From Chitinophaga skermanii (GTDB lineage Bacteria > Bacteroidota > Bacteroidia > Chitinophagales > Chitinophagaceae): a stretch of DNA of 64,000 nucleotides. Under the pieces are notes generated by a model that was not told the origin of the DNA, did not search any database, and saw only the letters and a list, made by a program, of their open reading frames with translations. This document shows, piece by piece, positions 52,138 to 61,464 of this stretch. Made by a program: the position numbers and the translations under genes. The stretch spans positions 1 through 64,000 of the forward strand of contig NZ_QLLL01000014.1 of assembly GCF_003259335.1 (NCBI RefSeq), read 5' to 3'. The first letter of the stretch is position 1. Every line of letters starts with the position of its first letter.

Positions 52138-55100
52138 ATGAATACACATTTAAACGACATTCTTACACTTCCCGCCAAAGGGCTTCCCAATGTAAAGCAC
52201 GTGGATGTACTAGTATCCTGTGAACTTATGAACAACCATTCGAAGGCCTGCCCAATTGAGCCTTCCGATCAATTACTCATCACCCAAGATCGGCAAGGCC
52301 AAGCGATGCTATTTGATATTGATAGTAATGGCGTCTTACACCTGTTCCATTATAATGATGGTATGGCCGGGGGATATACAGCCTACGAACTGGTGAAGGA
52401 TTGGCCTAGCTATGATAAGGTGGTTACCTTCGACTTGTCGGAAAACAGGGATGGTACCATTTCAATTGCCATGGTAGTGAACCGAAGAAACGGTTACTTC
52501 ACCGATGTACTGGTAGCCGATAATATCCCCGCGAATTTTGAATGGAAGAATTTTAGTCAAGTAGTTAAAAAAGTAACGGGTATAGCGTCAGAATTCAGGG
52601 GAACGAAAATCCGTATCGGCACAAGCGATATGGATGGCCATGCCATGGTAGTGGTGAATGGAAATGTTCTTGGTAATGAAACCTATTACCGGGTAGATAA
52701 TAGGTATGCTGCCTCGCAATTAACGATGTCAAGTACACCAAGTCAAGCCAACCAAGTCGAAGTGGGCTATGTATCAGGACAAAAAGGGCATTTCGGTTTA
52801 TCCGGTGTTAATAGCTATAGTAAACTAGCATTCGTAACGATCCCTAATCAAGCCGGCAATGAAAATTCATATGACTTCAGTCCTTCAAAAGTACCGGGTA
52901 ATTTGCATTACAATTGCATATTTGTCGGCCAAGGAACAGCAACGCAACCTTCCCAATTGTCATCTGATCTATATGTAGGAGCGGCGGAAGGTATATACCT
53001 GTTTCATAATAGCAAGGTGAGTCTATTTCAACGCGTGAATACGAAAGTAAAAGATGTAAAATCATTGTATGTAACAGAAGATACTCACCAAATTTCAGTG
53101 TGGGCAGTCACGAAGATCGGTCATCTTTATTACATCAGTGGGTCGAAGAACGGCGAGCAATATACCTGGGAGGATGAACAGTTGTTTGAATTAAACATCA
53201 ACCACTTATCTTCTATACGCAACAGGGTGAAGTTCACGAACGAGATTTATTATGTTGACCAACGCAAAAACTTTATCCATAATTGGGAGTGCCCTACATC
53301 TGGTTTTTGGTTCACAAGAACGATCAAGCAACAAAACGATCCTTACTTATTAGGCGTAGCATCCTATACCACCTTGCTCAAATTAACCGACCAAGATGGC
53401 AATATTTTGGCAGGAAAAACCTTTTCGCTTTCTTCCTCTGAGTGGCTGTATGTTGAAATAAATGGTGAAGCCTACAACATGGATGTTAATCACCCCGTTA
53501 GCGTTACAACAGATAACCGGGGCATGATCAACATTGTGCAACTCACCGACGAAGTTTTATCACCTATATTTTACCTGGACGCAGCTTTCCTTGATAAAAC
53601 CATCAATGTATTCCCGCATGGGAAAGTCATAGATGGACTATCCAACATCCAATCTGCCGACGATCTAAGAAAAGCCAAGGATATTAATGGCGACCCTATT
53701 CTAACCGGTTACCATCCACCGGCCACGTTGAATCATGTAGTTGATTGCTTACGTACACTCACCGGTATTGCTGCCTATACCCAAAGAGGTACAGTAAGAA
53801 AAGGTGACTTGTTTGTGTCACTTTCCAACAAGGAAACGAAAATAACCGGTCGGCTCGACCTACGCGGTATGCCCGATTTCAAAATAGGCATAAAGTTGGA
53901 GCGCGGTATATGGCAGTTGTTTTCGGAAGATGATTATGCGAAATTCATCGTAGAAGGCTACCATGTTCGCTGGTTCGGTAGTAAATGGTGGAGAGCTGTG
54001 AAGAAAGCAGCGGCAGCTGTTGTTGATACGGTGGAGAATGCTGTTACAACCGTTATAGAGAAAGTAGGCGATACGGTGAATTTAATCATTAACATCGCGG
54101 GAGATGCTTATCATTTCGTGCTAGATACCTTGTCGGAAGTAATGAAGGGAATTGATTGGGTGTTGAGCATAGTCAAAATAGCTATTACAGATGCCGTACG
54201 TTGGTTAGGCGATTTTTTAGGCTTTAAAGATGTTTGGACTACCTACCAGGTAATTAAAACGTTAGCGAAGAATGGGATCGACTATAGCAACCACGCAATA
54301 GAAAAACGATTAAATGAACTCAAGAATTTTATAAATGACGAGTTCGGAAAAATTGAATCCTTGGTGTCAAAAGCTACAGTACCATCCTATATTGCTTCCA
54401 AAGGCTTAAGCGAATCGAAGTCACATAAGAACCCTTTCGATTCGGCGGCCGGTAACTGGATCTTCAACTTGATAGCCAATAACCAGCTATTCGAAGGCGG
54501 TATGAAAGCTTCAAGTGGTTCTAGCGGCTTCCAGGGATTTGTACGAAATACGATTCAACCTGCTTTTGAAGAAATAAAGCCCAAGCTACAAGTTTTAATA
54601 AACGATGTGCAGTATGCGCTTTCGAAAGATGTAAAATACTATCACAATATTGTTAAAGATCTTATTAATCTTTTCATTGCCCCCATGAAAAGGGTGCTGA
54701 TAGGTATCCTCGATTATATAAGGGAAATGCTGCAAAGTATTCCTACCTTAATGAATGGCAAAGTACTGCCGCCATTTTTAGATTCATTATACAGGTGGAT
54801 TGCCGCTTTAATTGGCGATTATGAAGAATTAACGATCCTCAATGCCATCTCGTTTATTGTGGCCATTCCGTATACCTACGGGCATAGAATATTAAAAGGA
54901 TATGCGCCTTTTGCATATGGTGATAAAGGTCTTACTGCAACTTCCTTGTATAGTACCTTGTTCGATCCTCGTCGTTCCGGGGAGGATTCAAAATCTTGGG
55001 AGGACTTGAAAGAAGCCTATTCTAAAGGAGGTGCGGGTATTGCATCCATTGCGTCAATGCCATTAGCTTTGTTGTCGTTAGCCACCTCTATGTCAAAATC

Positions 55101-55560
55101 AGGTAAATCAAATAAAGAGAACCCTAGTGAACTAGAGCAAATAGCGCGTGGCTTCCAATTGCTAATTCCACTTATCACGATCCCATTAGAAAAGGATGAC
55201 CAAAATACGGCATCATTCGTATTAAGAGTTATTTCTTTCGTTTGTGCTACTATGAAAGATTGGTTCGGTGTATTAATTGAAGAAAAGATGATGGGTAAAT
55301 TAGTAACGGCAGTGGCAGATACATTTATATTCATCCTTTCATTAACGGCCGATATACTTAACGGCGAAGACTTACTCAGTTATTTGCAAGATATTTTATC
55401 CAATTTGGGCGGTGTAGTTAGTTCTGTTGGTGTACTAACGGAACAAATTATTGCCGTTGGCATCGGCGCCGGTATTTCCTTGGGAGGCGCTGCTGTAGGT
55501 TTAGTACAATCAGTTTCAGATGATGGAGATATTGTGCAAGTGGTAAATCCTGGTGGTTGA
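52138..55560 (+). CDS. Large leaderless protein: beta-propeller-like N-half, amphipathic helical C-half
   Basis: 1140 residues from ATG 52138 (MNTHLNDILTLPAKGLPNVK); the ATG at 52102 would add 12 residues. No signal peptide. Residues about 1-410 are a series of beta blades (LLITQDRQGQAMLFDIDSNG; LFHYNDGMAGGYTAYELV; YVGAAEGIYLFHNSKVSLF; ISVWAVTKIGHLYYISGSKN). About 415-500 looks like a small Ig/CNA-B-type domain (TDQDGNILAGKTFSL). From about 590 on come long amphipathic helices (WWRAVKKAAAAVVDTVENAV; VNLIINIAGDAYHFVLDTL) and Gly/Ala-rich hydrophobic stretches near the end (IIAVGIGAGISLGGAAVGLV). It is not recognised; it could be a pore-forming or secretion-system-delivered toxin (inference). 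Monocistronic, with a terminator. Confidence 0.6.
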   Translation: MNTHLNDILTLPAKGLPNVKHVDVLVSCELMNNHSKACPIEPSDQLLITQDRQGQAMLFDIDSNGVLHLFHYNDGMAGGYTAYELVKDWPSYDKVVTFDLSENRDGTISIAMVVNRRNGYFTDVLVADNIPANFEWKNFSQVVKKVTGIASEFRGTKIRIGTSDMDGHAMVVVNGNVLGNETYYRVDNRYAASQLTMSSTPSQANQVEVGYVSGQKGHFGLSGVNSYSKLAFVTIPNQAGNENSYDFSPSKVPGNLHYNCIFVGQGTATQPSQLSSDLYVGAAEGIYLFHNSKVSLFQRVNTKVKDVKSLYVTEDTHQISVWAVTKIGHLYYISGSKNGEQYTWEDEQLFELNINHLSSIRNRVKFTNEIYYVDQRKNFIHNWECPTSGFWFTRTIKQQNDPYLLGVASYTTLLKLTDQDGNILAGKTFSLSSSEWLYVEINGEAYNMDVNHPVSVTTDNRGMINIVQLTDEVLSPIFYLDAAFLDKTINVFPHGKVIDGLSNIQSADDLRKAKDINGDPILTGYHPPATLNHVVDCLRTLTGIAAYTQRGTVRKGDLFVSLSNKETKITGRLDLRGMPDFKIGIKLERGIWQLFSEDDYAKFIVEGYHVRWFGSKWWRAVKKAAAAVVDTVENAVTTVIEKVGDTVNLIINIAGDAYHFVLDTLSEVMKGIDWVLSIVKIAITDAVRWLGDFLGFKDVWTTYQVIKTLAKNGIDYSNHAIEKRLNELKNFINDEFGKIESLVSKATVPSYIASKGLSESKSHKNPFDSAAGNWIFNLIANNQLFEGGMKASSGSSGFQGFVRNTIQPAFEEIKPKLQVLINDVQYALSKDVKYYHNIVKDLINLFIAPMKRVLIGILDYIREMLQSIPTLMNGKVLPPFLDSLYRWIAALIGDYEELTILNAISFIVAIPYTYGHRILKGYAPFAYGDKGLTATSLYSTLFDPRRSGEDSKSWEDLKEAYSKGGAGIASIASMPLALLSLATSMSKSGKSNKENPSELEQIARGFQLLIPLITIPLEKDDQNTASFVLRVISFVCATMKDWFGVLIEEKMMGKLVTAVADTFIFILSLTADILNGEDLLSYLQDILSNLGGVVSSVGVLTEQIIAVGIGAGISLGGAAVGLVQSVSDDGDIVQVVNPGG

Positions 55561-55584
55561 TAAGATAAGTTGTTTGAATAGTAG

Positions 55585-55618
55585 GTAGGGTTATATCGAA
55601 GGATGTAGCCCTACTTTC
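55585..55618 (+). terminator. Terminator of the large gene
   Basis: 9-bp stem with one G-U pair (55585-55593 with 55606-55614), followed by TTTC. Confidence 0.6.
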
Positions 55619-55785
55619 TTGTGTTCAACTATTTGTATACCTCAAAAGAACAAGCAGCAAATTTTATTGATTGTTGCATACTTGGATATACACTTGTAAG
55701 TCATATTCCATGATGGCAGAATAAAAAGTAAAGCGTCTGCAGTTTATGGAATCCCTCAAAATAACGCATCTCTCATAAAAAAGCT

Positions 55786-56436
55786 ATGAAACCACTAATC
55801 ACTTTTTTCTTAACTATTCTTTTTACAACGGGTGCCTTCGCCACCGCCCAATACCCCGATAAACTTATTTATAAAGGAAAAGAATACGATCTACAGAGTA
55901 ATCCTTTAGAAAACTATTTCGAACAACACCCCGAAAGTCGACCGAAAGGAGATACTTGGTCAACTGCCTTGTGGCGTGGTTATATTGCTACCTTTGAAGT
56001 GCGTGATGAAACACTTTACTTAAAGGATATAGAAGTGATGGTGTTCGATAGCATTACTAAAGACACAAAATTTCAAAGTGTAGTGAAAAAGGTATTCCCC
56101 GGTCAAACTAATATGAAAATTGATTGGGTAACTGGCATTTTGGTGTTGCCCTATGGTAAATTGGTCAATTATGTTCATATGGGATATGGGTCTACTTACG
56201 AAAAATATATATTGTTAGAAGTGGATAAAGGTGTGGTGAAGAAGGATATTTACTTGAATAACGAACAATATGAAACCTTTAAATACAAACAATTCCTAGC
56301 GTTTAAAAAAACGGAAGAATACCGTCAACTCAAAACCAGTTTGCAACAAAAGGAAGGTATGACGGATGAAAGTATCGACGACTTTCTCAAGAGTTTTATC
56401 ATTGGGTATTCGTCCCGTATCTTAGCAGATGAATAA
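55786..56436 (+). CDS. Exported protein of unknown function
   Basis: 216 residues, signal peptide (MKPLITFFLTILFTTGAFATA-Q, cut near residue 20). The mature domain opens YPDKLIYKGKEYDLQSNPLE, then WSTALWRGYIATFEV and LYLKDIEVMVF, giving an impression of a small conserved beta domain; the C-terminal third is helical and charged. No catalytic residues are apparent, and I do not recognise the family with confidence. It stands alone between the large orphan and the DUF4268 gene. Confidence 0.68.
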   Translation: MKPLITFFLTILFTTGAFATAQYPDKLIYKGKEYDLQSNPLENYFEQHPESRPKGDTWSTALWRGYIATFEVRDETLYLKDIEVMVFDSITKDTKFQSVVKKVFPGQTNMKIDWVTGILVLPYGKLVNYVHMGYGSTYEKYILLEVDKGVVKKDIYLNNEQYETFKYKQFLAFKKTEEYRQLKTSLQQKEGMTDESIDDFLKSFIIGYSSRILADE

Positions 56437-56531
56437 AGTATAGTAAGGATGGGAAGCATTGTGGAATGTGATTTCCCTCAAAAATCCATTAACTTTGCTT
56501 CCTCATTCATACAAAAAAACAGGTCGAACTC

Positions 56532-56996
56532 GTGTATTCAAAAGAAGAAACATCAAAGCTCAAACAAGATTTCTGGACCACCTTCGGGCGCTATATGAAA
56601 CCCATTTTATCCGCCGATGGTGAAAAAGTAAGCTGGGCCAACTACAAAACCGGCATCCCGGGCATCTTCTTTAAAATGGATACCGACAACCGCCATGCAC
56701 GCATCTCTATCCTCATTACCCAAGCCGATCCAACATTACATGCTGCTTTCTACGAGCTATTCGAAATGCAAAAACAAATGCTCGAAACCACGCTCGGCGA
56801 AAATGATTGGGCATGGGAACAAAATACCACCGACGATTACGGCCAACCTATCAGCCGCATCACCAAAGAACTGAAAGGTATTTCCGTGTTAAGGAATGAA
56901 GATTGGCCTACTTTAATTTCATTTTTCAAAGAAAGAATGGTCGCGCTCGATGAATACTGGAGCATGGCCAAGTATGGTTTTGAAGCGTTGGTGTAA
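56532..56996 (+). CDS. DUF4268-family protein
   Basis: 154 residues from a GTG (VYSKEETSKLKQDFWTTFGR). The pattern LKQDFWTTFGRYM, SWANYKTGIPGIFFKMDTDN, ARISILI, LFEMQKQMLETTLGENDWAW and WPTLISFFKERMVALDEYW matches the DUF4268 family, small cytosolic Bacteroidota proteins and C-terminal parts of some nuclease-like proteins. It covers the whole domain and nothing else. The role is unknown. It converges on the DsbA gene across a shared terminator. Confidence 0.82.
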   Translation: MYSKEETSKLKQDFWTTFGRYMKPILSADGEKVSWANYKTGIPGIFFKMDTDNRHARISILITQADPTLHAAFYELFEMQKQMLETTLGENDWAWEQNTTDDYGQPISRITKELKGISVLRNEDWPTLISFFKERMVALDEYWSMAKYGFEALV

Positions 56997-57003
56997 TAAA
57001 AAA

Positions 57004-57029
57004 ACCTGCAACAAGGGTTTGTTGCAGGT
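57004..57029. terminator. Terminator between DUF4268 and DsbA genes
   Basis: 10-bp perfect stem ACCTGCAACA / TGTTGCAGGT with a 6-nt loop. On the minus strand it is followed by eight T, so it chiefly ends the DsbA transcript. Confidence 0.8.
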
Positions 57030-57051
57030 GCAAGTTTTATAGGACGTATGA

Positions 57052-58038
57052 TTATTTCTTCATCCACATCACCCCGTTCTTCGAAGAATACATGCTAATC
57101 GCCTTTTCTTCCAATAACCCACGCAACACCTTCTCCGCATCTACAAGCGATATTTCACTCAATTCTGCAAACTCTCTCGTCGTCATGGTAGGATAAACCG
57201 CAAATAACTGCGGCCAATCTTTTACATAAGCGGCCTTGCTAGCAGTTGGATGCATCTTTTGAATACCTTGCTCAAATGCTTGGTAAGGTTTAAAACCATA
57301 TACCATAGTAGGGGGCTGGTCGCCACTGGTAACAAACACCGTAGGGAACCCACGTACGCCCATTTTCCTAGCATATTGTAAATCTTCCTTGAAAGCAATG
57401 GTAGCACGCTCGTAATCCGCTTTTAACTGCACAGCATCCAAACCCGCCTGTGTTGCAGCCGTAGCTATGTGTTCCCATTTGGCGATGTTCTTCTTCTGCA
57501 AAAACACCATCTCGCGCATTTGACGAAGGAACTTCACGGCTTTCTCTTTATCCTGGTATTGCGCCGCCATAAAAGCAATGGATGGAGGATACGACGAGTC
57601 CAATGGATCTTCCAACCAAACATCACCATCAATCGGCATATTGTAATAAGCACTTACTTCATCCCAATGATGCGCTACATCCGAGGGTTTGCTAATGCCA
57701 CCACTGTTGTAACTCCAATCGGGTAACAAGCCGCCCATGTGGTACTCGATCTCAACATCCTGGCCGTATTCCAGTTTGAGCTTCCGCAACTGCGGCTCAA
57801 TACCCCAACAAGATGAACATATCGGGTCGGTGAAATACACCAGTTTGACAGGTTTCTGGCCCGTCGCTGTTTTCGCTGTGATATGACTATCTTGGGTACT
57901 GGGAATTTCGCACACACCCGTAGCCGGGTCGCACAATAATGGGTTGGTATTTGACATCGGTTTGTTTTTAGTTTGACCTGTACAGTTAACGAGCAACATG
58001 CAGAGTACAGCAGTAAAAAATACAGGAAGCTTTCTCAT
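57052..58038 (-). CDS. DsbA/FrnE-family thiol oxidoreductase, probable lipoprotein
   Basis: 328 residues. The leader has the lipobox-like LLVNC (Cys 19). A Cys-containing stretch (C36, C43: LLCDPATGVCEI) precedes the thioredoxin fold with the active site C74-S-S-C77 in YFTDPICSSCWG, a helical insertion, and the cis-Pro loop VRGFPTVFV. A small extra C-terminal winged-helix-like segment follows (about 275-328). It should form or reshuffle disulfides, probably on the periplasmic side if the lipobox is real. It is divergent from an HxlR regulator with a conserved N-terminal Cys, which suggests thiol- or electrophile-responsive control. Confidence 0.87.
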   Translation of the reverse strand: MRKLPVFFTAVLCMLLVNCTGQTKNKPMSNTNPLLCDPATGVCEIPSTQDSHITAKTATGQKPVKLVYFTDPICSSCWGIEPQLRKLKLEYGQDVEIEYHMGGLLPDWSYNSGGISKPSDVAHHWDEVSAYYNMPIDGDVWLEDPLDSSYPPSIAFMAAQYQDKEKAVKFLRQMREMVFLQKKNIAKWEHIATAATQAGLDAVQLKADYERATIAFKEDLQYARKMGVRGFPTVFVTSGDQPPTMVYGFKPYQAFEQGIQKMHPTASKAAYVKDWPQLFAVYPTMTTREFAELSEISLVDAEKVLRGLLEEKAISMYSSKNGVMWMKK

Positions 58039-58111
58039 AGAATTCCTTTAGAACAGCACAAAACTACAGCAGTACAAGTACACAATTGTTATCCCTTACC
58101 CTTTAGAAACT

Positions 58112-58129
58112 AGTTACCTCCAGGAAACT
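58112..58129. promoter_or_regulatory. Candidate HxlR operator
   Basis: Imperfect inverted repeat AGTTACC-tcca-GGAAACT in the 133-bp divergent intergenic region between the DsbA gene and the HxlR gene. HxlR dimers usually bind such sites next to their own gene. Confidence 0.4.
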
Positions 58130-58171
58130 AACTCGCCTTATTGTAAGTTTTGTGCCTACCTTTACAGTCAT

Positions 58172-58549
58172 ATGAAAAAGCAATCTACCGTCAATACTAC
58201 CGGCCTTTGTAAAACACGTATCCTCGCCATCAAAGACACGATGGAGATATTGTCTGGTAAATGGAAGTTTCACATCATTGGAACTTTACTATTAGGTGGG
58301 AAAATGCGCTTCATGGATTTGTTACGGGAAGTAGACGGCATTGCACCGAAGATGTTATCGAAAGAATTGCAAGATATGGAGATCAACCAGCTGGTGGTTA
58401 GAACCGTTTGTAATACAAAGCCTATTACCGTAGAATATGAAATCACGGAATACGGCAGCACATTAGCGCCTATTATTGATGAAATTGCGAACTGGGGTAT
58501 TTCTTACCGGAATGCTTTGTTAAAGAAAGAAAGCACCGTGCAAGGCTAA
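58172..58549 (+). CDS. HxlR-family transcription regulator (1)
   Basis: 125 residues, one winged-helix domain: TMEILSGKWKFHIIGTLLLG, MRFMDLLREVDGIAPKMLSK, ELQDMEINQLVVRTV, VEYEITEYGSTLAPIIDEI. A single Cys near the N-terminus (C13, GLCKTRI) is at the place of the redox-sensing Cys in YodB/HypR-like members. Probably represses the divergent DsbA gene and itself. Confidence 0.9.
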   Translation: MKKQSTVNTTGLCKTRILAIKDTMEILSGKWKFHIIGTLLLGGKMRFMDLLREVDGIAPKMLSKELQDMEINQLVVRTVCNTKPITVEYEITEYGSTLAPIIDEIANWGISYRNALLKKESTVQG

Positions 58550-58573
58550 AGCTGCTTATAATTAGAGCAGCTT
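58549..58573. terminator. Convergent terminator overlapping both stop codons
   Basis: 8-bp stem AAGCTGCT / AGCAGCTT with a 9-nt loop, placed across the ends of the HxlR and LytTR genes. Confidence 0.55.
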
Positions 58574-59279
58574 ATTTAATCCCTAGTAATTGGAATAACT
58601 CATCCTTCTTGTTCAATGCAATGGTAATCGTTTTTCCATTCACTAACTCCACCATGTTCCCCGTTACACTGCGCACCATTTCCAAGTTGAGAATAAACGA
58701 TCGCTGTACCCTGAAAAACTTCGGCAAGGTCAACACTTCATCCATCGATTTTAAAGTACCCAAGGTAGTAAAGGTTTCGTTTGCAATAACAATCTTTAAA
58801 TAGTCGCCTTGGGCTTCTACATACAGTATTTCACCTAGTAAAATTTTAATCAACTTGCCGTCCGCTTTAATAAACACCCGGTCGGCCGATACTTGTTGTA
58901 TCGCCGGTTGCTTACGCATGTCGATATATTCCTTGGTGCGGTTCACCGCTTTTACAAACCTGTCGAAACGCACAGGCTTTACTAAGTAATCCATTACCCC
59001 GGTTTCATAACCTTCCAGCGCGAAATCGCGGTGCGCCGTAATGAAAATAATTACAGGCGGCTTTTCTAATGATCTTACCAGCTCTAAGCCATTCATTTTC
59101 GGCATTTGAATATCGCTGAATATGATGTCTACTTCATGTTGTTGTAAGTACATAAATGCTTCCATAGGATCACCAAACGTAGCGCCCAGTTGTAAGTAGG
59201 GTATTTTTTCTATGAACGATACAACTACATCTTGCCCAATCGGTTCGTCGTCGATAACGATACAATGCAATGGTTCCAT
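58572..59279 (-). CDS. LytTR-family response regulator
   Basis: 235 residues. Receiver domain with acid pocket IDDE, phospho-acceptor D56 in IIFSDIQMPKMNG, T in FITAHRD and K in LVKPVRFDRF. The C-terminal LytTR DNA-binding domain (about 135-235) shows VFIKADGKLIKILLGEILYV, YLKIVI, RVQRSFILNLEMVRSV. The start codon shares its A with the kinase stop (TAATG), so translation is coupled to the cognate kinase. Confidence 0.94.
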   Translation of the reverse strand: MEPLHCIVIDDEPIGQDVVVSFIEKIPYLQLGATFGDPMEAFMYLQQHEVDIIFSDIQMPKMNGLELVRSLEKPPVIIFITAHRDFALEGYETGVMDYLVKPVRFDRFVKAVNRTKEYIDMRKQPAIQQVSADRVFIKADGKLIKILLGEILYVEAQGDYLKIVIANETFTTLGTLKSMDEVLTLPKFFRVQRSFILNLEMVRSVTGNMVELVNGKTITIALNKKDELFQLLGIK

Positions 59280-60397
59280 TATTTACTAAGGACTATTTTT
59301 AAGTGGATGTCAAATGTTTTTCCGTCATTGTTTACCGTCAATTCGTGCTGGCCGGGATAGATTAACTGTAAACGTTTTCTTGTATTCGCTAATCCAATGC
59401 CACCAAATTCACGCTTCTCCATCATAGCATCTATATCATTTTTTATATGGAAGAAAAACGTATTGTTGCTGATGGTGATGTTGATGTGTATGAAGGGGTC
59501 TTTCATGCGCTTTAACCCGTATTTAAAGGCATTTTCTATAAACGGAAATGTAAGTAAAGGCGCTATAAACAACTTGCTGTCATATTCTTCTCCCGTAATA
59601 TGGAATACAATTGGTTTATCGGCCGGGTAGCGCATTCTTTCTAGCTCCACATAATTCTTCATAAACGCCAGTTCCCGTTCTAGTAGCACTTTCTCTGTGT
59701 TCGATTCATACAAACTATAACTCATAATGTCCGACAAGTTCAAGATCACTTCCGGTGCCGCATCATCTTTGCGAATGGTAAGACCGTAAAGATTATTGAG
59801 GGTATTGAAAAGAAAATGAGGGTTGAGTTGTGATTTTAAAAAGTCTTTTTCAATTTGAACGTTTTGGATTTCTAGTTCTAATTGTTGCTTTTGTAGTTGC
59901 AAAGTTTTGCTATACATTTTCGTAATTTCAAACACGATTTTAACCAAGGAGAAAGGGGATAACAAGGTAATAACAATAAACGCTTGCGAAATCACCCTTC
60001 TAAACCCCAATGCCTCCGTAATACTTTGCTCCGCTGCCTTCGATACAACACCTTTCAATTCCCCGTTCATTACTTCAAACCCAACCTGCGCATAGGCGAT
60101 AGAAATCAGATAGTTTACCGTCATCCACAAGTAAATGCACACGGGCACACTCATTACAATCAACAAAACCGTTAACAATCGCTTAGGCGTAAACAATTTC
60201 GGCAACAATAAATACCAAAAAAAGTAAAAGACGGTCATGTTATTCATCGTCATCCGAAGCGTCAACAGTAAACTTTCAACCCCTGTTAGTTTATACGCTA
60301 TTTTGTAACTAATAAATAGTAGGATAGCGAATACACTCCACATAAGCCCATGTAAAAGTACCCTCGCCTTTGTAGTATATAACTGGTCGATATCCAT
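59279..60397 (-). CDS. LytS-type sensor histidine kinase
   Basis: About 372 residues from ATG 60397 (MDIDQLYTTKARVLLHGLMW). Four TM helices lie in the first about 190 residues, then a short coiled coil and the His_kinase domain with the phospho-acceptor His in LKSQLNPHFLFNTLNNLYGL and N box FPFIENAFKYGL. No separate extracellular domain is visible, so sensing is likely within or near the membrane. It is upstream of the coupled LytTR regulator and 93 bp downstream of a CPBP protease gene on the same strand. Confidence 0.92.
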   Translation of the reverse strand: MDIDQLYTTKARVLLHGLMWSVFAILLFISYKIAYKLTGVESLLLTLRMTMNNMTVFYFFWYLLLPKLFTPKRLLTVLLIVMSVPVCIYLWMTVNYLISIAYAQVGFEVMNGELKGVVSKAAEQSITEALGFRRVISQAFIVITLLSPFSLVKIVFEITKMYSKTLQLQKQQLELEIQNVQIEKDFLKSQLNPHFLFNTLNNLYGLTIRKDDAAPEVILNLSDIMSYSLYESNTEKVLLERELAFMKNYVELERMRYPADKPIVFHITGEEYDSKLFIAPLLTFPFIENAFKYGLKRMKDPFIHINITISNNTFFFHIKNDIDAMMEKREFGGIGLANTRKRLQLIYPGQHELTVNNDGKTFDIHLKIVLSK

Positions 60398-60490
60398 CGC
60401 GGCAAATCTCTCTGAAAAGTAACTGGTCGACAATAGTAGCGTGTTTAATTTGACTGTAAATATCGCTAAACTTGCGTACAAGTAGCTGGT

Positions 60491-61228
60491 TTATAATATT
60501 CTAATAGTGGCGTTAATTAGATTAATGGCATTATGACCAAGGATAGGATAGAGCACATTCCCGCTGAACTTCCTTAAAATACCCACGCTAACAGCTGAAA
60601 TAAGCGTTAAATAAACAATGGTGATAATATCACATTTTACCTTGTGATCCGGTGTAACCACTACACCATGCGTTAACCCGAAAAAGAAAGTAACGATGAT
60701 CAAGCCCCAACCAAACGAAATCCCTTTCACCTGCCATTTTGGGAGGAACACTTTATCCAGCATCCATAAATACAAGCCTCTAAACAATATTTCTTCCGTT
60801 AAGCCCGGCATCGTAGCTTGGAAAGCGAATGTTTCTGCATTGAATTGTCCCCCTTTAGGGAATAAAATCATTTTAAACACAATATCAAAAGCCAGGAAGC
60901 CGAGGAATACCCATACACCGAATCGTACCTTTGAAGGCTCGTTGGTGGAGGTAGTGAAACCGGCTGCCTTCCATTGATCTTTCGTCATGCACAGGATAAA
61001 TACCACCGCTAATAGTAAGCTAGCCAACTTGCCCGTCCATGCAAACCGGGTATGCCAGCCGAGTATTGTATCTAGCTGCCTGCTTAGGATTTGTACATAC
61101 ACATCCGTTAAGAAATAAGCAATAAAGAGCAGTAAGTATGTAAGTTGACCTTTTGCTGATTGGAAATAAGCGATACATAAAACTGGTAATAATAACAAAA
61201 TCCACAGGATCGGTGTAAGTAACGACAT
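60491..61228 (-). CDS. CPBP-family intramembrane metalloprotease
   Basis: 245 residues with seven or eight TM helices. The three ABI/CPBP motifs are present: TEEILFRG (EExxxR), FFFGLTHG (FxxxH), and PILGHNAINL (HxxxN). These form the membrane-embedded glutamyl/metal active site. It is the first gene of a group with the LytS/LytTR pair, so it may process or respond to the same signal. Start MSLLTPILWILLLLP. Confidence 0.92.
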   Translation of the reverse strand: MSLLTPILWILLLLPVLCIAYFQSAKGQLTYLLLFIAYFLTDVYVQILSRQLDTILGWHTRFAWTGKLASLLLAVVFILCMTKDQWKAAGFTTSTNEPSKVRFGVWVFLGFLAFDIVFKMILFPKGGQFNAETFAFQATMPGLTEEILFRGLYLWMLDKVFLPKWQVKGISFGWGLIIVTFFFGLTHGVVVTPDHKVKCDIITIVYLTLISAVSVGILRKFSGNVLYPILGHNAINLINATIRIL

Positions 61229-61464
61229 ATCTATAATTTTCTTTGAAACGCTGTACTGTAGGCGTTATGTGTGTTGAATTGATAACGATCCAAAAGTAGG
61301 TAGATGGGGTAGGCAGGAGAAATGATTTCGGTGAAATAGGTGCTGTACTCGGTGAAAATTGGGTTTTGCCAGGTGGTATAGTTAGTCTCGATTATCTTAT
61401 ATGTGATATGAACTATAAAAATTTCTTGTAGTTTTATTCTTCAGCCATATAAACTCGTCAACTT

